A DNA stretch of 64,000 nucleotides from Burhinus oedicnemus (lineage: Eukaryota > Chordata > Aves > Charadriiformes > Burhinidae): the NCBI GenBank assembly GCA_008921705.1, contig VFFE01009168.1:59517-123516 (forward strand), in the 5' to 3' direction. This document shows, piece after piece, positions 51,616 through 63,700 of this stretch (positions are counted from its first letter, which is position 1; every line of letters starts with the position of its first letter). Under the pieces are notes generated by a model that searched no databases, was not told the DNA's origin, and saw only the letters and a program-made list of their open reading frames with translations. The translations under genes were made by a program, and so were the position numbers.

Positions 51616-54600
51616 CTAGTTAACACAGAAAAAACCAGAGTATGTAAACAGTCAGCAACTAATAATCATCTCCAGCAGTGGTCCTTGGGAACACAGGACA
51701 GAAAGTGACAAGCTGTGTCATGGGCTTTACTTCTTCTGAACTGCAGATGAGACCAATAGGCCACATTTCAAATTCAAGATTACAGTAAAACACTATCTGA
51801 AAAGAAACCAAAAGCAAACAGAGGGCCCAAGCTACACAAACATGTCTTCAGTTATACCATTAGAGGCCAAGTACAACACCTCCTTGCCCCACATACTCTT
51901 ACAGGACAGTTCCCAACATACCCCAGGCTGCAAAGATTATTTCTGTGCCTCACAAGAGGACTGCAAGATAGTCATAGATATTCTCAAACACATTTCCAGG
52001 ACAGCAAGGAGGGGAAAGAGCAAAGAGTTGTTTATGAGTAAGACATTGCTCGAACAGGTGTTTTCACCCTGCAACTTCTCTTTTCTCTAACTCAGGACTT
52101 TCACTGAAGATCAGCTTTTTGGGTAGGAGAAAAAAAAAAACGAAAAAACAAACAACAACAAAAAAAACAAACGGAAAAAGAAAAAGGATCCACAGCTCCC
52201 TAACTGTTTATAAAGAAACACTATGCAAAGCAGGTTATGGGTTTGTTTTTTTAAAATCAGGCCAATCCTGTAAACAGCCCGGAGCTCAACAGCTTCTGAA
52301 GCAAGACGTCCATCAGTTGGCCCACTGGGTATCATGGAAATACTTGAGTTTGATAGTCAACTCACTCAGGATATCTCAGGGCTCTCATCTTCAGTGATGG
52401 CAGTGGCTCATTCAAAGCAAGATTTGGCCTCTCAAAAGGAGCATCATCATTTCTCCTCAGACATTTGCAAAGAACGACAGTTCTTCCATCCTGCTTGCAA
52501 CCCTGGGCTTCTAATTAGAACACAACTGCTGTGTCATGAGACACTCGAGCACATATGAGCACATCATGTGGCCAGTCCAAAAAGCAAGTTTTGCCAATTT
52601 AGTTTTGCAGCTGCCTAACGTATCTGGAAGATAACCATGCCCTTCCTATCTACGCATGTCACAGAACAGCATAGGAAAAAGGACTCACCACATCGCAGGC
52701 TGCTGACCTGCCTAGAAAGATACAGAGTGTCAGCTGGAAGTATATTTGGCACAAAGATACTGTGATGGTCGGCATTCTACTGTACCCTAGGTGGAACTAA
52801 GCTTAACCGTCCTACTTTGCTGCACATACTCTGAACTTGGTACTTTATTGTTTCCTGGATAATAAAGAAGTCAAACCTAATAAATGCACAAAGAATAGGA
52901 ACAACGCTGCTCCCAGGATTCACAAAGGTCTTGTACTCCAAAGCTGGGCCTGCTACATGTCACGGACATGGAGGAGAGATCCACATCTTCCTGTTTTAAC
53001 ACCACAAGGCACAAACTTGCAGGAATCAACTGCAGATTTCCTGCAGCGTACAATTAGTAATGCAGTAGCATTTTCACTAAGTACTGCGTAATTACACTTT
53101 TTGTATACTAGCAAAACCCAGATCACACAATACGTGCATTCTGCACATAAACCTGCACCTCCAGGACTCCTGGTGGAAATGCATGCTTCTGAGTCCATGG
53201 TGGGGCCACACATATGCTGGAAGTGATGTCACTAACCAATGCCGAATTAAAGTTTCTGCCTGCTGCCATAAATTTTCCTTTAGATTTATGACAGGCAAAG
53301 ATAGATATAAAATAAATAAAATCCTAAACAAAAGGTTCATGTTCCCTTTGCTGAGAATCACCTGTAACAAGCTCTACTTCTTCATGAACAGACTATCTAA
53401 AATACTTCTATCACAAAGGACTTCATTATAATAAGAAGCAAGTTGACTGAAGCCTGTTATAATTTTTATATCATATATAAAGTTTACACATTGCAAATAG
53501 GGACTTAAGAATTAGTCTTACTTTCTAAAAAAAAAAAAAAAAAAGCCCACACCTTTCTCACTCCTCAGCAACTTGGTTGACTCATATCTCAAATTTAACT
53601 TCATGTCGCTAGTCTATCTAGAATTGAAAAAGAAATCCTCAAATTGAAGTTTGTGTTAGGAACAAGGCATTTCATTTTATGCTAAAACATTCTGCATGCT
53701 ACAGGAAAAATTTGCATTGACAGCCATGGCTTTAGGCTGAAAGGCCCCATGTCAGAGGGGTTTGGGAGCTCAGTACTGTAGGACAGACAGATACTGCTTT
53801 CTAAATGCACATTCAGACCTCCTGGTCTGGAAATTCTGGAACTCCCCCATGAATAAAGCTTTCTGTTGTTCACGCTGCTTTTCTATCAATGCCATTTTGT
53901 TTTTATCCATTGAGCAAACATCAGCTGGAAATTTGACATGAGGAATCCCACCTTACGCTAGAGGCAAAAAATTGTGTTTTCAGCTACAGTATGAGAGCAA
54001 TCCAGAACTGAAACAAAACCCGTGTGACATTCACGTTCATCGATTTTGAATCACAAACATTGTCTTTCTCAAGCTTTATTTTCGGAAGCCAATGCCATTG
54101 CCAGGTGACAAAAATATCAGAGGGTGGGGCAGTCACCTTTTCCACTTCCCGTCTCTTCAGATTTCACATTCACTATAATCATGTCATGTACATGCCTTTT
54201 CTGAATCATTACAATTGCTTGAGAGAAAAGTTTAACAGAACATGCAAAGAAAGGATGACACATTTCAAGTGAATGTAGTCTGTACAAGGGCAGGACAGGA
54301 TGATTTGCAAGATGCGCATATCTGCGTGTTTTCCTACTGACGGCACAAGGAACAATTCGTATTCTAAAATAACTTTGGGTTTTCTAAATGACAGCATAGA
54401 TTGCAAAATATGCGTTCAGTCTTTGAAAGATGTCAATGAATAGTCTTTGTTGTCTATATTGAAACGCTCTGCTGGAAGGCTGTGGCCCCAGTGACATACA
54501 ACACGGCAAGTGTCTGCAAAGAAGAGCACGACCCTCACTTGAGATTCAAGGAAAACCCAGCGGGCTGCTGCAGCTGATGACTGAAGTGAAAGGAGGACAC

Positions 54601-55511
54601 CAGAAATTACATGAAAAATATTTCTATCCCTGTGCTATAAGCCTACAAGGAGAACAAGAGACCCTTCGGGAGAATTACATCATTAATGACATTCTAATGA
54701 ATTCCAGTGCTACCCAAATGCCTTCAGAGCAGGTCCTAACGATACACACAGCTAACGCATTTTGACATGTCTGTGTACATGAAATACAAAACGTAAGGAA
54801 TGGATGCAACAGAACAAACATCTGTCTAAAAGAAGTTGGCATGTCCTTCTCTGAATACATGATTCAGGGAAATTACTTCTGACGCGATCTTGAGAGACAG
54901 ATGAATGAATACCACCAGGGCAGACAGAGTGACCCTCTGAGCCACCCAGGGCAAGCTACCCAGCTATGCGAAACACTGTCAGGGACTTCATCACAGCAAG
55001 CACAACTATTTGCTCCCTCGCCACAGTACCACACTTCTGGAAGAAGCCAACGCTAATGGCAGGGACTGTGGCAAGGAGATTGGAAACCGCACGAGACGCC
55101 AGGCATGTCACTAGACGTGGCTCTGGCCGGGACTCTGACACTGTGCTACGGAACCAGCAATGCCCTCAGGAAAAACCAACTCCGCCGCAGAAGTCGGCGG
55201 GGAGCCCATCTGCCCGTCCTTGCCTCTGCTGCTGGGCCCCACGGCGGGGTACAAGAGATCAGGGTCCCCAACCCCCGAGCGCTGCAGCCTCTGCCGGCAC
55301 AACGGTTGAACTGTCACTTGCTGCCCTCACACGGCCCGCGCAGGCCGGGCCCCGGCTCGCCCCGAGGTGACAGCGGCCTTGCCCCGCTCCGGCACCACAC
55401 CGCCACAGCCGATCCCGCCGCGCCGCCCCCGCCGCGCAGGAGGCCGGTGACAGCCGGTGACAGTCGGTGACAGCCGGGGCCGGCCCGCCCGCCGCCCCCG
55501 GCCCCACTCAC
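51616..55511 (-). other. TBCEL intron 1 (3.9 kb)
   Basis: It separates the CpG-island non-coding exon from the first coding exon. It holds an A-rich simple tract (52,129-52,187) and a poly-A run (53,527-53,544). No exon or clear repeat family recognised. The first approximately 400 bases are part of the CpG island. Confidence 0.65.
55441..55478. repeat. 10-base tandem repeat GGTGACAGCC in TBCEL 5' intron
   Basis: About three and a half copies of GGTGACAGCC (one copy has T for C) just downstream of the TBCEL first-exon donor. A looser related copy GGTGACAGCGG lies at about 55,365. Confidence 0.85.
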
Positions 55512-55565
55512 CCAGGCCCGGCGGCCGCGTCCCGCATTGACCCGGAAGCAGCTCCGCGGCAGCCA
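55512..55565 (-). other. TBCEL: TBCEL non-coding exon 1 (3' end fixed, 5' end estimated)
   Basis: In the CpG island the minus strand has an ideal donor GGCCTGG|GTGAGTG, with the last exon base at 55,512. Because coding exon 2 starts at an acceptor 17 bases before the ATG, a non-coding exon is required, and this is the best donor in the island. An ETS core (CCGGAAG at 55,542-55,548 on plus) suggests the start is close by, but the exact start is unknown. Confidence 0.6.
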
Positions 55566-55569
55566 AACA

Positions 55570-55596
55570 TCACGTGACCGCTCCCCGATCACGTGA
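55570..55596. promoter_or_regulatory. paired TCACGTGA E-boxes
   Basis: Two perfect palindromes TCACGTGA at 55,570-55,577 and 55,589-55,596, centre to centre 19 bases. This is the core bound by USF and by TFEB/MITF-type bHLH-ZIP factors. They sit at or just upstream of the likely TBCEL start. Confidence 0.7.
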
Positions 55597-55624
55597 GGGG
55601 GGCCTGGCCGGCGGAGGCGCCCCG

Positions 55625-55638
55625 GTTGCCATGGAGAC
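55625..55638. promoter_or_regulatory. RFX X-box-like element
   Basis: GTTGCCATGGAGAC matches the X-box consensus (two RYYNCC half sites, GTTGCC-AT-GGNAAC) with one mismatch in the right arm. RFX factors bind such sites in ciliary and testis gene promoters. It lies roughly 60-110 bases upstream of the likely TBCEL start. Confidence 0.6.
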
Positions 55639-55711
55639 GACGACGCCCCCGGCGGCCTGGTCCTCCCACGGCCCGGCAGGCACCGCCCCCCCCGCCCGGG
55701 GCCGCGTCCTC

Positions 55712-55719
55712 TGACGTCA
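55712..55719. promoter_or_regulatory. perfect CRE (TGACGTCA)
   Basis: The full 8-base cAMP-response element palindrome, with a further CACGTCA half site about 16 bases away (55,734-55,740). CREB/ATF or CREM-type factors bind this core. Placed upstream of the E-boxes in the TBCEL island. Confidence 0.65.
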
Positions 55720-58589
55720 CCTAATGTCATCAGTCACGTCAGGCAGGGAGACAGGTGACGCCAAGATTCCCCTCCCCCCGCCAAGCCCCCGGGCCGAGCC
55801 CTGGGGCCTCCCATGGGGCGGGGGTCGTTCCCAGGCCGGCCCAGCCCCCAGAAACCCGCCCTGGAGGGGCGGGAGGGACAGCCCTGGCCCCACAACACTA
55901 CATAAAAATTGCTAATCGGTAAATGTTGTGTGTTCTTGATGTGTAATGGCAGTGGCACGTGCCCTGCATCGACCTGTGCGGCAGCTGTCCCCCTTTGCTG
56001 GCAGCGCCCAGCCGTTCTTTACCAATTTGCCTGTTTCTCTCCTGTTTACTTGCTCAGTGGCGGCATCACCTTTTCAGCCGTGGCTGGTCACGACCTCAGA
56101 AGGAAGGATAATAATTCATGCAGGGAGTAAGGCCGTGGCGGACGAATCTGCCTAGCAACGAGCCTGCCTGGTTCCCCATCTCCATTCTTGCCAGGATTAC
56201 ACGATAAGAATCAGAAACTGCCTGAAACACGGCCTCTTGTTCCTGCCGCAGGTAGGGAAGTTTGGAGGAGAGCTGCATTAGTCATGGCCGAATAGGCGTA
56301 GCGCATCTGTGTGCTCTCCCCAGCCTGTAACATCATCAGGACAACTTTATCCTCTTGCCCCGATTTATGCACACTTCACCGAGGCAGCAGAATACAATGG
56401 CAACATTGTGGGTGCTGCTCAAGAGGAGGACAAGAAATTGTATTTAGCATCAGCGGAGGGGTGAGAGAGTGGTTTAACTCCTGCTCTGCTACATATTTCC
56501 TGCCTCACTTTAGGCTGATGGCATAGGCTTGCACCCACAGCTTTACAGACAGGAGACTAAAGCAGATGACAAATAACTTAAGCTAGGCCAAGGAGACAAT
56601 CCTTTGGGGACCCCTGGAGCTAAACGAGTTTGACTGAGGATATCTCAGCAGAAAATATCCATCCCAAGAAGCAAAGCGAGCCTTGGGCCGACCGTTGGCA
56701 GAGTTAGAGCCATCAGCACATTACCTCAGCCCCAACTGCAAAGTTAGCTGCGTTAGGCTTTATCAGAAGTACCCCAACCTATTACTGCTCTTAAAATTCA
56801 TCTACTCTGTCTCCCATTCCCCGCTTCTCCTTGGTGCTGGGACTTGGTTCACACACAGCAGCTTTTTCAATAAAGCATTGGGTATGTATGTTCAAGACAC
56901 TGGTGGAGAAAGACTGACTTCCCAACCTTGCCTGATGCAGGATTATGAAAGATTCAAATTACTGCTGTACATCCTGGGGCAAATTCTACCATTGCCACTA
57001 TGTGAAAGGGTTCAGGGTTTTCAGGTGGCATGGTCCAAACCACATGCACTATCTCCTTGTAATTCTGTTGGGGGTCACCCTATCATCCCCAGACTCCTTA
57101 CACTAGAGCACTGGCAGCCCAAGCTATCGGCGCTGAAATACATACATGGCTTTCACGGGCCTGATTTCCCTTTAACAGAGAGAAAAACACTTTGGTGTTC
57201 TTTCTTATTACCCTGTTGACACAACATTGGTTTTATTTTGTTCCTATGCGGGCCAGCACAGATGAACGTTGCCTTGCTAACACTCCATAAAAAACATCTA
57301 CCCACATGCTCTGAATGGCTTATTTGGTTCTTTTAATACATTCCAGAGAAAGCTTTGTCTCCGTTTCATTTTCCTTCCCCCCCTACTTCTCGTATCTGTT
57401 TCAGTGAGATAAAGAACTCCGTTGCATTCAGAGGCTACACTCTTTTACTAACAATTCTCATGTTTTTTGCACAGCTTACCTGTGCTATTTAGTTGCTAGA
57501 AGGCAGACAGAGCATACTTTAGCTGGTAACTGGCACCAGCAGGTTACATTTTGATTTGAAATACATTTCAGTTGCTGCTTTCTACAGTTACAGATCAACT
57601 GGATATAACAGATGTCCGTGTTAACCTCTGCGGGGTCAGTGCTGCAAGTGTGAGAAAGTGACCAGTGTATCCCCTGGCCTAAATTAAAGACCATTTCACC
57701 GGAGATGGGACAAGTCAGGGAATTGTTAACACAATATAGTCTTTCAATTCTAGGGGCCAGTTTGAATTCAGCCCAAGTTAGCGCTGATTGAATGTGCTTA
57801 TCATTTGTTGCCTGTCTCATTGTTCAAGTGAAATAAGTTTGATGGGTCTCAATCTACTCCTCCCTGGCAGATAAGCATCTGCTTGCCAAAGCTTTTACTA
57901 GGGTTGGCCATCCTGGGTGACCCCTCCTTGGCAGGCTCCCCTCTTTCCCACCATCACCTCCCCTGGGATTAAACAGGCCATGGGAACTGGAGTCACCTCT
58001 TTACTTGCTTCCTCCCTGTCTTGTCACGCAGGGGATGCTGACAGTGGTACTCAGCAATGCTGGAGCTAGTTCATGCACGTGGAACAAGTGTCACCCAAGA
58101 GGCATTCACCCCAATGACATGTCCGTGTTAGGTAACAGAGCAAGACAAATCCAAGTTCATTATTTTCGTACATTTTGAACCTGACTTGATCAACCTCAGC
58201 AGGAAAAACATCCTCAATATCTAAAAAAATTCCAGTCACAGTCCTTCCCTCATTACTCACGCTTCTAATGCACCACAAATAAATATCACCCACTGTCAAG
58301 GGGGGCACTTACCAGGGGCCGAGCAGGTTCAAGGGTTTGTACATACTGAGGCCAGAAGGGAACCATTCTTAATGTCCAGAATATAAGCCACAGAATCCCC
58401 TAATTTTACTCCCTTTTGATCTGGAGCAGCTTTCTCAGGAAAAAAAAAATACATGCATGTACTCTTGAAAATTTACCTGAGATGAAGAATCAAACACAGT
58501 CTGTGGAAAATCAGTTAATACTATGTTAATCAAAGGAAAAAAAAAAAAGAAGGGCCTCATTCTAGTCACAGTAAGGTACCTAAACCAAA

Positions 58590-58750
58590 TTAAATCCCAA
58601 CCCACACTAATAACATTCAACAGATCTCGCTGTGCCCAGGGAAGCAGTGTCACTCTCATACATGGGGACATGGACCCACTGAGATCACGGAATTTCTCCA
58701 GGTCACACACGGAGACAGTGGCAGCAGCAGAGGAAGGAGCATCTAGTAGA
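58590..58750 (+). mobile_element. possible MIR-like SINE remnant
   Basis: Plus strand segments ACATGGGGACATGGACCCAC and TTTCTCCAGGTCACACACGG followed by AGACAGTGGCAGCAGCAG resemble the MIR core and the 'ccaaggtcacacagc...gtggcagagc' region. Strongly diverged, so tentative. Confidence 0.4.
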
Positions 58751-60499
58751 CTCTGCTGCTTATCAGAATAATTTTCCCTATATTTAAATTACGAGAGGTT
58801 TTGGGGGGAGGGTGGGGGAGAGGATTTGAAACATATGCAGTTTTCTACTTCTTTTCTGTGGCTTTTTGATCCTTTCGCTTACGGGTTTGGCAACCACAAG
58901 TTTCTTCATCTTTGGAGATTATTCTTCATTTCCTCAAAGAGACTTCAATTTTCTCACAAATCTCTCTTCCTTTCACTTAATTTAAACATTTTTGGCCAAT
59001 TTCATGATTTAATAATGAGAAATAAAATTGGAGATTTACTAAGTGTTGAGAGAAGACCTTTCATTTCATCTGGGGATTAAGAAGGGAGTTAAAGGTGTGA
59101 ATCCTGTTAGCCACGCTGGCCTAACCTGAGCTCCAGCGTGCTAAAGAGCCCAATCCTGAGAGATACTGAGTGCGCTCTGCTCCCATCATAGCCGGGGAAG
59201 TCCTGTGGACTCAGAGCACATTGCACCCCTTAAGACACAATGCTAGCCTATAAATCCATAGCAGCACTGTCTCATAGATATTTTGCTAATAACTTTAAAG
59301 CTTGACTTCATTTAATACTACCACCAGCTGATAACTCCAAGCAGCTTCTCACTACACCATTAATTTAAGGTAACAATTCACTCAGATCTTTGGTTCCGCA
59401 TAAATGCTTCCCAAATCACTTCTTCCGTCTCTGTCAATTATCTGAGACTAATGCACCTTGAAGTTACCTTTTAGAGCAAACATTACTCCACAATCATAAT
59501 TCTAAAATATTATCAGTAGCCAAAAGGTAGGAACAACGGAGCTTTCAACTTCAGAAATTCAAACTGCACATTCAAACGTAGAAATAAAAAAATAAATCAG
59601 TACTGGTGCAGTCTAAAGATCTATTGGATTTTCATAATTTGGCAATTGCTAGGCATGTTCATAGGATCAAATGGACCTTGAGTCTTTTATTCATTTCATT
59701 TCATTTTCTGGATGGCTACTATTAGATAAAGGTAGCTTTCTCAGGTACCGCTGCAATGGCACTGGCCATCAAATTACGTCTGGCAAATCAAATCTCACAT
59801 ACTCGGGGCTAGATTCACTCTGCTGGCTGCTGTTTCACCCTCTCCGTCACGACGCAGCTTCTCCCCCAGACTTGGGCACACGGTGCAGGACGAAGCTGAC
59901 TAGGCTCGCTCTTCTTCAGCTGACCAGCTGCACTCGGGAGACTCTCCAGACCCATGTGTGGTCTGCTATGCCAGCCCTCGTCCTCTCCTCTGATCCCTCA
60001 GCGTAGCATCTCATGCCTTGGGAAGTGCCACGGCATGGCCAGGTGCTCGCTGACCCAGCCTGAGCAGCAAGAAGGGCAAATGTGGGCATGGGTTATGCCC
60101 CGTGTCCTTCTCCAGTCGACTCTGGATCTGTCCCTGCCACACAGCATGGCACGGCACCCATGTGCTGCCCCATTCCGGACACATCTCATTTTGGACCACA
60201 ATTTCCATTCTGTTCAGTCAGACAAAAGGGGCACCAGCAGGCAGAAATGAGTCCAGACATGAAAATGGCTAGGTCTTCCTCTGCCAAATGTTCTGGATTC
60301 CTAACTAGTTGTTACAATGAGACAGAAAAGTGCCACTGCTGTCTGATTTTGGAATGGGACTTTGGCTGGGAGAACAGGACAAAACAGGGTGAGAAGCTGT
60401 CTCTTCCTGTCTTGTGTATGTAACAACTCCATTACAGGTCTGGATCTCACTCGGAGAATGATGCTGGCTGAGTATATAGGCTGCCAGCATTCATAATAA

Positions 60500-60780
60500 T
60501 TAACCATTAATGTTAGCAAACACTTGGCAAATCTCCACCCGCTTTCATCCGGAGCTCTCAGAGTCCTTTGCAAATATGAACAGATTAAACCTTGCCAGAA
60601 CCCCTCCAGCCCTACACATCAATCCAAATCATTTTTTCCACTTCTGTTCTCTGACAGGGTATTTAGTGAAGACAATGAGGCTGGGAAGTATTTGGGTCGT
60701 CCTCATTTTACAAGGCAGAGTGGAGGCCCAGGATGGCAAAGGGACGTTCCCAAAACCCCAGCGAGCGCTGTCGGTGCAGC
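60500..60780 (+). mobile_element. possible MIR-like SINE remnant
   Basis: Segments TTTCATCCGGAGCTCTCAGA, GTCCTTTGCAAATATG, CCTCATTTTACAAGGCAGAG and GTGGAGGCCCAGGATGG follow the order of an amniote MIR-type repeat ('atctcaaagcgctttacaaa', 'ccattttacagatggggaaactgaggcac'). Diverged; limits approximate. Confidence 0.5.
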
Positions 60781-63700
60781 AATAGTGAGCGGTTGTGGTT
60801 TCCCACCCTGCGCCTCAAAGGCGCCAGCCTTCCTCTGCTTGGCAGGTCTTCATCCCTATCTCACTGTCAAGAAAGCCCCGGCAGGAAAGGGATGCAGGCT
60901 TAGCCCAAAGTCCAACGTGGATCAGCAAGCTGGTAGAGCGATAGCTCTGCTGCTCTTCTCCTGCTGGGACACAACAGTCACCACAGAGAGAAACGACTGT
61001 GAGCAAAGCGGGGGCCAGCCAGAGCGTAGCGTCCTCTATGAGAGCATCTTCTGCTGTGCCTGCTAGGGCTTGGTGGCATCTTTGCCATCCAGTTTTGCCA
61101 TCCTTGCTGCTGCTTTCTAACAGCTCCTTGCGGACACGATTTTGTCCAAAAATAAACAAAACAAAACAAAAAAAAGGGCTTCACTCCAGACTAATGATGC
61201 CCCCTTGAAGCACAGTGTCCAGCTTGGTCACAGTAACTATTGTGTCTGCTAACCCAGCAGATTTCTCCCGCGAAGACACTGCCTTACAAAACTCTGGTTT
61301 TACGTTCAAGGTCTAGCTTCAAACAGAAATACTCAACCATCTGACCTGGTCAGGTGGCCAGCAGCGTGCCAGGCCATTTGAAACAGCCAGCAAACAAACC
61401 TTCCTCGCAGAAGAGAGCAATCTGGCTCACAGGACCTCAGAGCGTGGACACTTGGTGGCCTCCTGCTAATGTCTGGCTCCCTACCACGTCGTGACCTCCA
61501 TTTCAGCTGTCTGAGGGCTAAAGATGTTGTGGCTGATCAATGGCTCAGGAATAAAACCAGAGGCTGTGTGTTCACCTCCTTGTCCCAGTTTAGTTCAGCA
61601 AGCAATAATCAGAGCATCCTCTACAGCTGTGCTCACTAACGCACAAGGGTATTTACTGTAGGCTCCGGAAGAACAATCAGTTTTAGGCAGGCAGATCAGA
61701 CATCTTAGCGCTCACCTGGGAATAAGAGGTCTTTTTTTCTTTTCCTCCCCTAGTTCTTTCCCCTTATTTGCATTCACTTTTGGCTTCGAAATAAATTGCT
61801 TTAAATCTCAGCTCAGCAAGAGCTAAGCCTGAAAAGCCAGAAGACTACATTCATGAACATTTCCTGGGAGTTCAGGCAAAAGCCAATGTGAGACCATTTT
61901 TCTGAGACTGAGCAACACGAGGATGAGTGTTTGGGGGATGAATAGGAAAGAGAAGGGTGCTTGGAAGGCAGAGATAGAAAAATGACAGAAGATAACAGGT
62001 TTGAAAAAGCACAGGTCTCACTCATACTGGTCTAAATTGCCTTCTCACCAATGTCAGTGAAATTCCCCCTTATCTCAGTTAACATTTTGTCCCAAACAAA
62101 GCAGCAAGTCCTCTCTGTTCTCCATGCTGCACACCAATTTGGATTTTTAGCAGCCACTTTGGACCAGTTCCCCAGCACAGCTCCCAGTTGACTTAGAGGA
62201 GCCGAGGATGTGCCTCCGGAGGAGTCCTGATGGGCCGTGAGAAGAACATCCGTCTGCCAGGAACGGCCCTTCTCACTGCTTTTACACTCTAACAGACATT
62301 TTCTCTCCCTTGCACCCTAAGCTCAATACATGAAAAACTGAAAACACAAGCACCACAATAGAGACAACAGAAAGGATTAGTCTGTACAAATCGATCAAAG
62401 CGCAAAAAATACTATTCCAAAACAGCCTAAGTCAAGAAACAAGAAATGTTAGGACTTTCCATTGTAATAGACCTTTATTTATCACATTGGAAAGGGTACT
62501 TTTTAAAGGCAAATGGCCAACTAGTCCCTTTGATACATGGAGATGTTTCAAGAAAGGTATGATATAGAAAACCTAGGCAGAAGATATGTACCGGCTAATC
62601 TGACAGTTATCTCTTTTACAGCCAACTACTGTCATTTCAGTCTTTGAGACCTGCCAGCTACACTGATAACTGCAGTCCTAAACACAGCAGAGGAGAAAGC
62701 CTTTGTTAATTAAGCTAGCTTCCTTCATTTCTTACTGATCTGGCCTCAGCAGAGCTGTGGCAGAGCCGCCGCTGTGTGGGCCTTTGTGCTGGTGATGGAC
62801 TGCCACACGCCCCCCCCCCAGACAGCGGCATATTGGTGGCGAGGCAGGCGATCCTCATCTGCCGGCTGGAACGCTTTCTGGGAGGAAATGTTGCAGCCCT
62901 GCCACAAATCAGACTATTAACTCAACTGGAGCACAGCAGATTCTGCCTTGGAGAGAAAAAAAAAAAAAAAATCTCCCTGAAGGATGCAGAAACCTGCCCA
63001 TTGTCCCATCCTGCTGATCCAGGGCTGATTTTGCCAGTGTGGTATCAAGTTCCAGAGAAGCCTATTTATACCGAATTCATCAGTGCTACTTTGTACCCAG
63101 AAGAGTTCAGCTCTGTATTTTCAATCAGTTAGTGGCCATCAAACTCTAATGGGGTTTCTGGAACTGCGGGTGCTTTATCCTCTGTTCAGCAGGCGTTTCG
63201 GCACGCTGAGCCATTGCTCTGCTAGCTCTCTTCAAGTTGCAGCTCCTTGCTTCATGCAGACGTGCTGTCCCACCGCGGCTAGATATTCAGCGATGAGGGA
63301 CAAAACTCAGCAGACTTGCAAGTGTCAGGTGTGAGCCCGGACTTACATCTTACCATTTCTGATGGCGCTTTGCAGTTCCCTTTGCAGATCACTGGCCTCA
63401 TTCCACCTCCACTTATGCCTCTCGGTCACTGGGGCTATTTCCCTTGCTTTGGAGCGGTGTCTCACTGGCAGGCTTTACGATCTGACCTCCAGAGGCTGGC
63501 TCTCCACCTGATGGGCAGCGCTACTTTTTCACCTCAAGTCAAAGCCATATTTTAGGCACCGCGAGAAATTTCATCACCTTCATTGGATACACAAGCAAAG
63601 TAGAGGAGAGAAACACCTATCTTGCAGGTAATTAGTCTCAGAGCTAAATGAAACAAAAGCCAATGGAGGGGATTTGATCACTCATGCCAGCCTTTTCACA

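Larger units (their letters stand above)
55100..55870. promoter_or_regulatory. TBCEL: CpG island promoter of TBCEL
   Basis: GC content and CpG density rise abruptly here and fall again toward 55,900, unlike the AT-richer flanks. No TATA box is seen, as expected for a housekeeping-type promoter. The island holds the TBCEL first exon donor, E-boxes, an X-box-like site, a CRE and GC boxes. Confidence 0.85.

Noticed and set aside
52129..52187. A-rich tract as a possible poly-A tail of a retrogene
   Set aside because: The sequence upstream shows no coding remnant, and the tract is interrupted by C and G in a simple-repeat manner.
56096..56278. 60-codon minus-strand frame beginning MQLSSKLPYL
   Set aside because: No recognised family, no good splice or promoter context, and its length is within chance expectation.
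58066..58319. minus-strand open frame with a donor-like CTG|GTAAGTG just upstream
   Set aside because: The donor would end an exon before this frame, not join it. The frame has no family resemblance and no matching acceptor, so it is not called as an exon.
59130..59225. segment with CCCAATCCTGAGAGATACTG and GTCCTGTGGACTCAGAGCAC
   Set aside because: It recalls a common amniote interspersed repeat with an internal palindrome, but it is too diverged to name.
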